Positions 7,881-15,965 of a stretch of DNA of 47,368 bases are shown here, one piece after another. A model generated the notes under the pieces. That model saw only the letters and a list, made by a program, of their open reading frames with translations, did not search any database and was not told where the DNA came from. The position numbers were made by a program, and so were the translations under genes. This DNA comes from Dehalococcoidales bacterium (lineage in GTDB: Bacteria > Chloroflexota > Dehalococcoidia > Dehalococcoidales > UBA2162). Positions within the stretch are counted from its first letter, which is position 1, and each line of letters starts with the position of its first letter. Where the stretch lies: contig JAUYHA010000006.1 in NCBI GenBank assembly GCA_030690265.1, positions 1-47,368 on the forward strand. The letters run 5' to 3'.

Positions 7881-8300
7881 GTGCAAAATCGGAGGGTTGT
7901 CTTGCTCAGCAATCACTCGCTTCTGTCAGCGACCATTCAGAGCTTACTCCAGAACGAGGCTAACTTTCAGTTTTACACTGTGGCCACTGACCAACCCAAG
8001 ATGAGCTCTAAAATCAAACAAAGGAATCCCCACGCCATCATCATAGATTCCGGTGATACATCGCTGGGCAAGGATGTTATCACCCACCTGCTTGACCAAC
8101 ATCCCAAAGCGAAAGTGATTGCTCTGAACCTTGACCGAAGAAACATCAATGTCTACGGAGTGCACCGTGTCGTCAACTCAGACCTCAATGGACTGATGGA
8201 CGCAATACGGGGCAGACGACAGCTTCCAGGTAAGGGGGCTCACAAGAAAAAGACTAAATCGGCAGATGCTGGGAATGGAGGTGAGGCGATGGGTACCTGA
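7881..8300 (+). CDS. Degenerate response-regulator receiver-like protein
   Basis: The GTG start is preceded by GGAG at a good distance. The 139-residue product has the alternating beta/alpha pattern of a receiver domain (RRVVLLSNHSLLS..., HAIIIDSGD, KVIALN). The acidic pair after strand 1 is replaced by Asn-His and no conserved Lys is evident. A basic tail (KGAHKKKTKSA) replaces any output domain. It may be a phosphorylation-independent pseudo-receiver or an adaptor. It is first in the plus-strand set, 62 nt before the beta-propeller gene. Confidence 0.7.
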   Translation: MQNRRVVLLSNHSLLSATIQSLLQNEANFQFYTVATDQPKMSSKIKQRNPHAIIIDSGDTSLGKDVITHLLDQHPKAKVIALNLDRRNINVYGVHRVVNSDLNGLMDAIRGRRQLPGKGAHKKKTKSADAGNGGEAMGT

Positions 8301-8362
8301 ACTTCAACGCCGGGTTCTCACATCAGGTTTCACGAACGAATCAAACAAGGAGGGAACTAAAA

Positions 8363-9910
8363 ATGAAATCAGGAGTAATCAAAAGGCCGGTGTTTCTGGC
8401 CATCATCTTGGTGACGTTAGTAACGTTACTGGCAACAGCTTGCAGCAGCGGCTCCCAGGCCGACGTCGATGCTACCAAAGCGCAGCTCCAGACTAAAGAG
8501 CAAGAACTGGCAAGCCTCCAGGCTCAGATTAAGGGAATGGCCCCCGTCACCATAATCGAAACCGGACAGCTTCAGCCGGCTCCGGCAGGAGCAAAACCGT
8601 CGGGCTGGGACACGGCGGAGTCCATCAGAGGCGGGTTAAAGCTAGTCGCTACCTATGACTCCAGCGGCCCCGATGCCTGGAGCGCGGCCGACCACCCCTT
8701 AATATACGTCTCGAGCGAGGGCACTGAACAGTCTAGCCCTACATATGACGAAAAAGCGCCCTACTTTGCGGGCTTCTTCATTGTCGACGCCTACACCAAG
8801 CAGAATGTTGCCTCGGCGCTTTTCAACGTCGGACTGGAAATTACCCGCTTTCCTCATGGTGTGATGGTTTCGCCTGATGGGAAGTGGGCGTATGTGGGCT
8901 GGGCACAAAAGGATACCGCCGGGAAAACGGAAGGCGTGGTCGCCATTGTCAACATGAGGACCCTGAAGATGGACAAGCTATTGATGCAGGAAAGCTACTA
9001 CCAGGGGTCCCTGCGCAGACAGAACCTTCACCACGTCCAGAGCTTCTGGGACTGGCAGGGGCGGGACCGCGTCGTCCTGACGTGGGGGTTTGGCTCTACC
9101 GGTGGCCCTCACTTCATCCTGGACCCGAAAAACGACAACAGGGTCGTGAAGGCGATTACCCTCGATGATGTATTTCCGATGGGCCACCCGTACCCGACCA
9201 CCAGCCCCGATGGCAAGTTCATCTACGTGTCCATGGGCGCACCCTGGATCCAGGAGGGCGAAGGCTACCGCGCTTCCATCGCTAAACTCAATCTGGAGAC
9301 GGGTGCCGTTATCGTCATACCCGACGTGGGGAACCATCCCATCGGCATTACCAGCACGGCGGATGGCAAGTGGACATACGTGATCGACGGCACCAACAGC
9401 TTCGTCTTCAAAATCGATAACGAAACGAATAAGGTGGTGGGACATGCCAGTGCCGGTGTGGGCGGACCCTACGGCCTCGCCCTGAACTGGGACGAGTCGT
9501 TTCTCTACACTGTCGGCAAGGGCGAGGGTAGCCACAACACCGGAGGCGTATTGGGGGTGTTAGAAACCAAGACAATGAGGCAGACGCGCACCATCCACAA
9601 AATGCCGATATGGCTGGGCGGGTCGGCATCGAGCGTCGACCATGCCATCCTCCACCCGGACCCGGAAGTGAACGAGCTCTGGGTGAGCAACATGAATGGC
9701 TGGGAGACCATCGTCCTGGACCTGAACACAAATACGCCGAAGGCTTACATTCCTACCCCCAACGGCGGGAACACTCACTCCGGTGGATTCGTCCGCTATA
9801 AGGCTGACTGGACCGGCGAGGTGCAGTCTGACCAGGGCGGCCCTAAGTCCAAAACTATGTGGGACATTGTCAAGGCTAAAGTAGCAGCTAAGGAGGCCGC
9901 AGCGAAATAA
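8363..9910 (+). CDS. Beta-propeller lipoprotein with histidine-bearing blade loops (cytochrome d1/N2OR-like fold)
   Basis: 515 residues: signal peptide with lipidated Cys27, a short coiled coil (about 33-60), then blade repeats of the YVTN/d1 type (SPDGKWAYVGW, SPDGKFIYVSM, TADGKWTYVID, NELWVSNMNG). Many blades carry His at a similar loop position: RFPHG, NLHHV, GGPHF, MGHPY, GNHPIG, VDHAI, NTHSG. In cytochrome cd1 and nitrous oxide reductase such central histidines bind heme d1 or the CuZ cluster, so a metal or tetrapyrrole site is plausible. It lacks an attached cytochrome or CuA domain. The exact family is not established. It has a strong AAGGAGG ribosome site. Confidence 0.75.
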   Translation: MKSGVIKRPVFLAIILVTLVTLLATACSSGSQADVDATKAQLQTKEQELASLQAQIKGMAPVTIIETGQLQPAPAGAKPSGWDTAESIRGGLKLVATYDSSGPDAWSAADHPLIYVSSEGTEQSSPTYDEKAPYFAGFFIVDAYTKQNVASALFNVGLEITRFPHGVMVSPDGKWAYVGWAQKDTAGKTEGVVAIVNMRTLKMDKLLMQESYYQGSLRRQNLHHVQSFWDWQGRDRVVLTWGFGSTGGPHFILDPKNDNRVVKAITLDDVFPMGHPYPTTSPDGKFIYVSMGAPWIQEGEGYRASIAKLNLETGAVIVIPDVGNHPIGITSTADGKWTYVIDGTNSFVFKIDNETNKVVGHASAGVGGPYGLALNWDESFLYTVGKGEGSHNTGGVLGVLETKTMRQTRTIHKMPIWLGGSASSVDHAILHPDPEVNELWVSNMNGWETIVLDLNTNTPKAYIPTPNGGNTHSGGFVRYKADWTGEVQSDQGGPKSKTMWDIVKAKVAAKEAAAK

Positions 9911-9928
9911 CCTGATACACGAATATGT

Positions 9929-9959
9929 GGTCGTGCCCTCAGTCCTTGAGGGCACGACC
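9929..9959 (+). terminator. Perfect 13-bp stem-loop after the beta-propeller gene
   Basis: GGTCGTGCCCTCA and its exact reverse complement flank a 5-nt loop (GTCCT), 18 nt after the stop codon. No T-run follows, so it may be a weak terminator, a Rho-related or mRNA-stabilising hairpin that sets the propeller transcript apart from the cupredoxin gene downstream. Confidence 0.6.
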
Positions 9960-9992
9960 AGTAGAGCACACATTCGATAGAGGAGGAAGAGG

Positions 9993-11543
9993 ATGGGTCG
10001 GTTAATTCGGTACTGGAATGGCTTCTTGCTTGTCCTGGCGGCTGCGCTGGTTCTGACTGCCTGCTCGGATGACTTGAGCGTGTCCAATAAGGAGGTGGTG
10101 CTGGCGCCCCTGGGAGAGCCAACTGCTGTCGTCGCCAGCGACGAGCTTCCCGCGACATCCTCCGATGAGTCTGGCTACCTCAGCCTTAATCTAATTGTGA
10201 CGGATGATAGCTTCCAGCCTCCTGCTATTTTTATACCCGTAGGACAAAGGGTGCGGCTTGTATTGCGAAACCGGGGTTCGACTGAACACCATTACAGAGT
10301 TCTAGAGTTAAGAATTAGAGACTTACTATGGCTCGCTCCGGTAGATAACACTGCAGATACAGGCGAGGATGAGGAGGCAGAACACGAGGCGCACCATCAA
10401 GCCACCAGTTTCGTGTCGTTCCGAGCTACATCACCCGCAGACATAAGACCGCTGGGTGACGAGGTCCACGCTTATGCCGAAGCCGGTGGGGGGGATATGG
10501 TTCTTTTCACCGCTACTGACACCGGAACCTTCTTGGTTCATTGCCCGCTTCATCCTGAAATAATTGGTAAGGTGATAGTCTATGGCATCGCAAGGTATGA
10601 TGTGTCGGTTTCCCCACCACTGGGGACGGTAGCAACCGAAGACCCTTCACAAGCATCGCTGAAATCCGCCGCCATACTCAGAGAGCTAGTGCCATTGCTG
10701 ACCAGAACGGCAGTATCGAAAGACGGGATAGAGTTAGAAGCTCTGTACCAGGCGCCGGCCCTTTATGAACTGACGGGACGCACTCCGCCAGAATCCGACA
10801 CATCCGTCATCGCTTTCACTGTCAGCGAATCAGTGCACGATGGCGAGCTACCCGAAGAGGCGATTGAGTTTGTCCTGACGGTCGACGACAAGGGGCCTTT
10901 TGCCCCGCTAAAGGTAAGGCGGTTGAGCGACGACCCTCATCACCGTACTACAGAATACTTGTTCCCAGGTAAGGACAGCGATGGCTCACCTCTTATCAAA
11001 AGTGGACACCAGGTGCTGACTCTGTCAGCGGTTCCTGATGACCCTATGGGCATTGCCAGTGGCACGGCCCTTGTGTGGCATCTGCCCATCTCGCCATCCA
11101 CGCCTTCAAGCACCTTGACCCCAGTCTCCTTAACTGATGCTCAAATCATCCAGGTAGATGGTGACGACAAAGGATTCAATCCGAACCGCCTGACATTGAC
11201 TAGGGGAAGGCGGGTAGTGCTCATCTTCCGGAATATCGGCAGCGTGGAGCATCACCTCCATTCCCTGGAAATGCCGGTCCAGGATGTGTCGTGGTACTCT
11301 CCTCCTCATACTCATGCAGATTCTCCGGTGCCGTCAGACATAAATACACTACTGTCTGCCCAGTTCCTGCCCTACCACATTTGTGATTCTGAATCGGGTA
11401 TATGCCCTACTGGTCTGGATGTCCACCTGCACGCGCCAGCAGGGGACTGGCTTGCCATCACTTTTATACCAACTACTGCCGGGACCTTTTCCATGAATTG
11501 CACAGTGCATCCTTACATGAAAGGAACGATAGTAGTAAAATAG
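9993..11543 (+). CDS. Double-cupredoxin lipoprotein
   Basis: 516 residues with a lipobox LTAC (Cys24). Two cupredoxin domains lie at about 60-200 and 375-516. Domain 1 has STEHHYRVLE and then HCPLHPEI (Cys184, His187); Ile190 stands where an axial Met would be. Domain 2 has VEHHLHSLEM and then NCTVHPYM (Cys503, His506, Met509), a complete type-1-like ligand set. An acidic, His-rich insert (residues 124-136) and a beta-rich middle region separate them. It is probably an outer-face electron carrier serving the propeller protein or the bd-like oxidase. The ribosome site is GAGGAGG. Confidence 0.8.
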   Translation: MGRLIRYWNGFLLVLAAALVLTACSDDLSVSNKEVVLAPLGEPTAVVASDELPATSSDESGYLSLNLIVTDDSFQPPAIFIPVGQRVRLVLRNRGSTEHHYRVLELRIRDLLWLAPVDNTADTGEDEEAEHEAHHQATSFVSFRATSPADIRPLGDEVHAYAEAGGGDMVLFTATDTGTFLVHCPLHPEIIGKVIVYGIARYDVSVSPPLGTVATEDPSQASLKSAAILRELVPLLTRTAVSKDGIELEALYQAPALYELTGRTPPESDTSVIAFTVSESVHDGELPEEAIEFVLTVDDKGPFAPLKVRRLSDDPHHRTTEYLFPGKDSDGSPLIKSGHQVLTLSAVPDDPMGIASGTALVWHLPISPSTPSSTLTPVSLTDAQIIQVDGDDKGFNPNRLTLTRGRRVVLIFRNIGSVEHHLHSLEMPVQDVSWYSPPHTHADSPVPSDINTLLSAQFLPYHICDSESGICPTGLDVHLHAPAGDWLAITFIPTTAGTFSMNCTVHPYMKGTIVVK

Positions 11544-11568
11544 TAGTGTGAGAGAGGTGAACATCGCC

Positions 11569-12648
11569 ATGCGATACAAGTCCGATAGTCAGATATGCCA
11601 GGAGGATTACTTAACATCGCCTGCTCCGGCAGGCTCTATTTCACCGGGAGTGACGAAGCGCCTCTTCTCAAAGACGGCATCTCGGAAAATGATTCCGCTG
11701 TGGTTCACTTCTATCGCATTATCTCTTGTCTTAGCGGCTTGCTCAACAGCTCCCACACGTTCACCAGAGCCAGTGACGACATCCACACCAAGCGAAGCCA
11801 GTTATGCCAATGCCCAACTGCTTGTAGAAAGCTCCTGGTTAGCGCAAAACCTGAACGCACCGGGACTACGGATTGTGGACGTTAGGGACTCCGCCAAATA
11901 TGCCGATAGTCATATCTCCAATGCACTTTCACTGCCAATATCTGTGGCAATGGTGAACCAGCCCTTTCCCAACGAGCTTCCATCTCCGGCAGCGGTAGAG
12001 ACCTTGCTCGGAGACCTGGGTATCGGGAACGACTCGGCACGTATCGTTGTCTACGATGACTCCCGAGGACTGGCTGCGGCGCGAGCTTTCTGGACGCTAG
12101 AGTACTTTGGCTTTAAGGACAAAGTTGCCATATTGAACGGTGGTTACCCCAAGTGGCAGCAGGAAAACCGTGAAACCACACGGCTTACTCCAAAACCGGA
12201 CAAGGTAACATTTACTGCTCGGCCTGATGCTAGCTTGCTGGCTGGTCTGGACGGCCTCTTGGCCAGGTTAGGCAAACCGGGCTTCGCTGTCATGGACACC
12301 CGAACCTCCAAGGAATACTTGGGAGAAGACTTGCGGGGGAACAAAAAGGGTGGACATGTCCCTGGCGCCGTGAATCTAAACTGGGAAGATACTATGACTC
12401 AGGGCGATGCAGCAATCTGGAAAACGCCTGAAACTCTCTACGCCATATATGCCGACAAGGGGTTAAGAGAAGAAATGACGGTCGCTGTCTATTGCCAGAC
12501 AGGGGTTCGGGCGGCTCACGGCTATTTCACGCTACGCCTGCTGGGTTACAATAAAGTAATGGTCTACGATGGGTCTATGGCCGAATGGAATAACAGAATG
12601 GATACTCCGGTAGAAACCAAACCCAACCCGACGGTATCCAACGATTAG
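11569..12648 (+). CDS. Rhodanese-type sulfurtransferase lipoprotein
   Basis: The ATG at 11569 is preferred over a GTG at 11548 because GAGAGGTG lies 9 nt upstream. The 359-residue product has a long basic leader, a hydrophobic segment and a lipobox ending at Cys58 (LVLAAC). Two rhodanese domains follow. The first lacks the catalytic Cys (VVYDDSRGLAAARA); the second has the active loop CQTGVRA (Cys309). This is the layout of thiosulfate or mercaptopyruvate sulfurtransferases. Export as a lipoprotein is unusual and suggests sulfur handling outside the membrane. It lies 25 nt after the double-cupredoxin gene. Confidence 0.85.
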   Translation: MRYKSDSQICQEDYLTSPAPAGSISPGVTKRLFSKTASRKMIPLWFTSIALSLVLAACSTAPTRSPEPVTTSTPSEASYANAQLLVESSWLAQNLNAPGLRIVDVRDSAKYADSHISNALSLPISVAMVNQPFPNELPSPAAVETLLGDLGIGNDSARIVVYDDSRGLAAARAFWTLEYFGFKDKVAILNGGYPKWQQENRETTRLTPKPDKVTFTARPDASLLAGLDGLLARLGKPGFAVMDTRTSKEYLGEDLRGNKKGGHVPGAVNLNWEDTMTQGDAAIWKTPETLYAIYADKGLREEMTVAVYCQTGVRAAHGYFTLRLLGYNKVMVYDGSMAEWNNRMDTPVETKPNPTVSND

Positions 12649-12784
12649 GCTATTGGTAGACCGGGAATCGTGGTGTGTAGTGATGTGATGCTCCTCAAAG
12701 CAGGCGATATTCTGGGTAATGCGAAACATACGCTGGGTAGGGTATAATGGTTCTTGGGTAATCCTTGTGTGGTGGTGTGTGTTT

Positions 12785-14713
12785 ATGGATAACAAGAATA
12801 GTCAGGAACATAGAAGATGGCGTGTTAACATGCAAGTGCTAAAATGGGCAACCATAGCGCTGCCCATCATCTTTCTTGTATCGCTGGACCTGTTGAGGCA
12901 CTCCTTTTTTTATGGACGGCTTCATACCCTGAGCGGGTTTGTTGCCACCTACACGGTCATCGCCTTGGCAGTGGTTATCTTCTCTTTCAGCATTTTTGGT
13001 TTTATTAGCCGCCTGCAACGAAGGACTATTGACCAGAACCGCCATCTCTCTGCTTTGAATGACATCGTTAGAGCTTCGGCGGGTAGCCTCGGTCTTGAAG
13101 ATACCCTGTATGCTAGCCTAAAAATCGTCGTGGCAAATATGAATGTAGATTCGGGGGTTATTTGCCTCGTTGATGCGGAAAAGGAGGAACATGCCCTTGT
13201 CTGCTACATCGGTTTGTCTCCAGAAGTAGCTGAGAGAATCCAAAAAAGGAGGCTTAGAGATGAGCCGATAGGCCTAACAGCAGTCCGTACCGGTCGGCCA
13301 GTCATCATTGAGCGAGTTTGTGAAGACACTAGAGTTACCGAAGCGGCCAAACGAGAAGGAGTCAAGTCTATCATTAGCGCACCGCTGAAATTTGAGGGAG
13401 AGGTCAACGGCATACTAGCTATCTCCACACGTACCGAGCGACATTTCTCTGATGCCGACCAGGAGTTTCTTGAGAGCATTGCTGGCCAGCTGGGTATGGT
13501 GATAAGGAACGAGCAGCTTTACCAGCGGGTTGAACTCCACAATCGGGAGCTCGGCGCCTTACTTGCTGTTGGAAAGGCCGTCACTTCGTCTCTTGAGCTG
13601 GGCGAGTTGCTTGACAAGTCTCTGGATACCATTATCGAGGTGATGCCCATCAATATTGCGGAAATCTGGCTTGTTGACGGAGAAGAAGGATTAATCATGA
13701 AATGTCACCGCGGGGCATATCGCGAAGCCTTCTTGGAGCAGACCCGGTTCCGGATGGGGGAGGGCATGCCCGGTATCGTTGCTCAAAGCCGGCAACCTAT
13801 TCTGGTGCATAACCTTCCTGAGGATGACAGGTTCTTACGGAAGGAAGCGGTGAAAGCAGGTTTTCATACCCTTTGTGCTTTGCCTCTGTTTTTCCAGAAG
13901 AAGCTGGTCGGAGTTATGCTTGTAGCGGCTCTTTCGGCTAATGTCTTAGAAGGGCAACGCGAGCTTCGTCTGCTGGAGGGACTTGGCGAATGGCTAGCCA
14001 TCGCCATAGAGAACGCTCGCCTGTACCAGCAAGTCCAGGACATGGCAATCTTGCAAGAGCGGGAGCGCCTGGCGCGCGAGATGCATGACGGAATGGCCCA
14101 ATTATTGGGTTACATTAATACTCAGACTATGGCTGTTAAAAAACTCCTTTCTAACGGTCAACTGAGTAGGGCAACTGAAGAGCTTGCAAGAATGGAAACT
14201 ATAGCTCGAGACCTGTATGCCGATGCCCGGGAAATAATTCTTGGTCTTAGAACCACCGCTATTGGAGAAGATGGCTTGCTTCCCGCTTTACGACGGTATG
14301 CTGAACGATATACGGAGATGACGGGCATCCAAGTGGAGTTCGGTACTAATGGTGGGGTTGAAAGCCCACGATTACCATCCACAATCGAGATTCAATTGCT
14401 GCGTATTGTTCAGGAATCGTTAACCAACATCAGAAAGCATGCAAAAGCCACAGAAGCAAAAGTGACTTTTCAGCGAAATGACTCCCAAATTCGAGTCACG
14501 ATAGCCGACAATGGTCAAGGATTTGAATCGACACACCTGCCTCTAACCGGACGCCCACGCTTCGGTCTCCAGACAATGCGGGAGCGTGCTGAAGCACTCG
14601 GAGGCTCTCTTATTATCGACAGCGCAACTGGGCAGGGAACCAGGGTGGAAGTCTGCATACCCTTAGCAGCATGGGACGGTCAAGTGTTATCTTATGAAAG
14701 TTCTGCTGGTTGA
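12785..14713 (+). CDS. Membrane sensor histidine kinase, GAF-GAF-HisKA_3-HATPase (NarL-partner type)
   Basis: The start is uncertain: the frame is open from 12719, but ATG 12785 gives a conventional cytoplasmic leader; neither has a good ribosome site. The 642-residue protein has two membrane helices (about 17-37 and 51-76), two GAF domains (about 90-240 and 260-410), the HisKA_3 box LAREMHDGMAQL with the phospho-His at 434, and a HATPase domain (LTNIRKHAKAT, ADNGQGFE, RFGLQTMRERA). GAF domains bind small molecules, heme or Fe-S clusters; the ligand is not predictable. Its 3' end overlaps the response regulator gene by 20 nt, so the two form a two-component pair. Confidence 0.9.
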   Translation: MDNKNSQEHRRWRVNMQVLKWATIALPIIFLVSLDLLRHSFFYGRLHTLSGFVATYTVIALAVVIFSFSIFGFISRLQRRTIDQNRHLSALNDIVRASAGSLGLEDTLYASLKIVVANMNVDSGVICLVDAEKEEHALVCYIGLSPEVAERIQKRRLRDEPIGLTAVRTGRPVIIERVCEDTRVTEAAKREGVKSIISAPLKFEGEVNGILAISTRTERHFSDADQEFLESIAGQLGMVIRNEQLYQRVELHNRELGALLAVGKAVTSSLELGELLDKSLDTIIEVMPINIAEIWLVDGEEGLIMKCHRGAYREAFLEQTRFRMGEGMPGIVAQSRQPILVHNLPEDDRFLRKEAVKAGFHTLCALPLFFQKKLVGVMLVAALSANVLEGQRELRLLEGLGEWLAIAIENARLYQQVQDMAILQERERLAREMHDGMAQLLGYINTQTMAVKKLLSNGQLSRATEELARMETIARDLYADAREIILGLRTTAIGEDGLLPALRRYAERYTEMTGIQVEFGTNGGVESPRLPSTIEIQLLRIVQESLTNIRKHAKATEAKVTFQRNDSQIRVTIADNGQGFESTHLPLTGRPRFGLQTMRERAEALGGSLIIDSATGQGTRVEVCIPLAAWDGQVLSYESSAG

Positions 14714-15356
14714 TGACCATGCCTTGTTTCGAGCAGGGCTGGCAAGCTTGTTGAAAGCCTGGGGTCTCCAGGTAGTTGGCGAAGCCAGCTCCGGTGATGA
14801 GGCTATCGTTAAGGTACGGGAGCTACATCCCGAGCTTATCTTTATGGACATCAATATGCCTGGACTTAACGGCTTACAGACGACGCGGGCGGTGAAGTCT
14901 GAATTCCCCGATATTAAGGTGGTCATCCTCACAATATCGGACGATGAAAATGACCTGTTTGAGGCAATTAAGGGTGGCGCCGAGGGCTATCTCTTAAAGA
15001 ATCTAAGGGAAGACCAGTTCGCCGAACTGGTGAATCGCATTGAACGGGGCGAACCGGTCATGACACCCAGTTTAGCAAAGAAGCTGCTAGGAGAATTTGC
15101 CCGTCTCAAGCAAGAAGACCATAAAGATGGGGTAGAGACGGGCTTGACGCAACGAGAAGGGGAAGTGCTCGAACATGTGGCAAAAGGGGCGACCAACAAG
15201 GAGGTCGCTGCGGCACTTTTTATCTCGGAGAATACCGTCAACTACCATATGAAGAATATCCTGGGCAAGCTGCACCTCAGGAACCGGGCCGAGGTTGTTG
15301 CTTGGGCTTTTAGTCATGGATTCACAGCCAGGCCAATCGACCAGCACGGTAATTAA
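14694..15356 (+). CDS. NarL/FixJ-family response regulator
   Basis: 220 residues: a full receiver domain (VDDH acidic pair, phospho-Asp in LIFMDINMPG, Thr in VVILTIS, Lys in GYLLKN) and a LuxR-type helix-turn-helix (LTQREGEVLEHVAKGATNKEVAAALFISENTVNYHMKNI region). It is the cognate partner of the overlapping histidine kinase gene. It is likely to control the divergent respiratory operons, including its own, though no operator was proven. Confidence 0.92.
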   Translation: MKVLLVDDHALFRAGLASLLKAWGLQVVGEASSGDEAIVKVRELHPELIFMDINMPGLNGLQTTRAVKSEFPDIKVVILTISDDENDLFEAIKGGAEGYLLKNLREDQFAELVNRIERGEPVMTPSLAKKLLGEFARLKQEDHKDGVETGLTQREGEVLEHVAKGATNKEVAAALFISENTVNYHMKNILGKLHLRNRAEVVAWAFSHGFTARPIDQHGN

Positions 15357-15419
15357 TTAGAGAATATGAATTAAACTTGGACTCTTATTCGCACATTGCT
15401 TCGCAACGCAATACATCAC

Positions 15420-15453
15420 CGAGGGTCGTGGGTTCGAATCCCACCAGGGCGCG
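15420..15453 (+). pseudogene. tRNA 3'-end fragment (T-arm and acceptor strand only)
   Basis: GTGGG-TTCGAAT-CCCAC at 15428-15444 is a perfect T-arm, followed by an acceptor-like CAGGGCG. No matching CGCCCTG strand, D-arm or anticodon arm is found in the preceding 60 nt, so this is not a complete tRNA gene. Such 3' fragments are commonly left at attachment sites of integrated elements. Confidence 0.6.
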
Positions 15454-15486
15454 CGTCTGACTTGTGTTTCCCTCGGTTCTCTATTT

Positions 15487-15697
15487 GTCATTGCGAGGAG
15501 CCCTTCCAAAGGTAAGGATGACGACCTGCTCGCCGAACAAGTTCTTTGGCAGACGAGAGCAATCCTTCCCCCCGCGTCATTGCGAGGAATCCTTCCGAAA
15601 GAAGGATGACGAAGCAATCTATATAGATGATTCATATAGATTGCCACGCCCCGATGAAATCGGGGCTCGCAATGACGGAAGAAAGGCTCGCAATGAC
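15487..15697. repeat. Imperfect palindromic repeats, TCATTGCGAG/CTCGCAATGA family
   Basis: Two head copies of GTCATTGCGAGGA (15487 and 15576) and two tail copies of CTCGCAATGAC (15666 and 15687) make nested inverted repeats. They enclose internal palindromes such as ATATAGATGATTCATATAG and CCCCGATGAAATCGGGG. They occupy most of the gap between the response regulator and tupA. A shorter relative occurs at 25557-25606. Confidence 0.75.
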
Positions 15698-15710
15698 AAA
15701 GCAGAATCTA

Positions 15711-15739
15711 TTGACTTACTCCGGCGAGTAAGGTATGCT
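15711..15739 (+). promoter_or_regulatory. Sigma-70-like promoter of the tup operon
   Basis: TTGACT (15711-15716), a 17-bp spacer and TATGCT (15734-15739). It sits directly upstream of the riboswitch leader, giving a transcript that starts near 15746. Confidence 0.6.
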
Positions 15740-15769
15740 GGATATGCCTGTCAGGCAGTGTTAAAATCG

Positions 15770-15905
15770 AATATGAGCCTCCGAGTTGCTGTAACTAAGG
15801 GTTTTTTGCCTATGAGCAGCAACCATAGGGTACAAGGGGAAACGTTTGTGCCTCCCGTTTTGGAAAGGAGACTGTGTAATGGCGTGTTTTGCGCCGGATA
15901 AAGCA
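15770..15905 (+). promoter_or_regulatory. Moco/Tuco-type riboswitch upstream of tupA
   Basis: The roughly 200-nt leader before tupA contains the ordered conserved-looking segments GCCTCCGAGTTGCTG, GTGCCTCCCG, GGAAAGGAGACTG and GCGCCGGATAAA, which I recognise as resembling the molybdenum-cofactor (Moco) RNA motif. That motif is found before Moco genes and, in a tungsten-cofactor variant, before tungstate transporters. The last segment runs directly into an intrinsic terminator, so ligand binding probably controls read-through into tupABC. The call is by eye from conserved blocks and context; a covariance-model search would settle it. Confidence 0.7.
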
Positions 15906-15926
15906 CCTCCTTGAGGTGCTTTTTTA
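15901..15926 (+). terminator. Intrinsic terminator of the tup leader
   Basis: AAGCACCTC and GAGGTGCTT (9 bp, 3-nt loop) are followed by a run of six T. It lies 40 nt before the tupA start, immediately after the riboswitch-like segment, as expected for transcriptional attenuation. Confidence 0.85.
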
Positions 15927-15965
15927 TTACGGCTATCTTCAAAAAAGTTCTTAAAAGGGGAAGTA

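Noticed and set aside
8978-9535. 185-residue minus-strand frame inside the propeller gene
   Set aside because: It is a shadow of the GC-rich coding strand with no ribosome site and no recognisable motif.
15357-15647. Minus-strand 96-residue frame containing WWDSNPRPS
   Set aside because: This peptide is the antisense reading of the tRNA T-arm at 15428-15444; such frames are common annotation artefacts. It also crosses a repeat.
15464-15901. Plus-strand 145-residue frame across the gap before tupA
   Set aside because: It runs through palindromic repeats and the riboswitch leader, with no ribosome site and low-quality composition.
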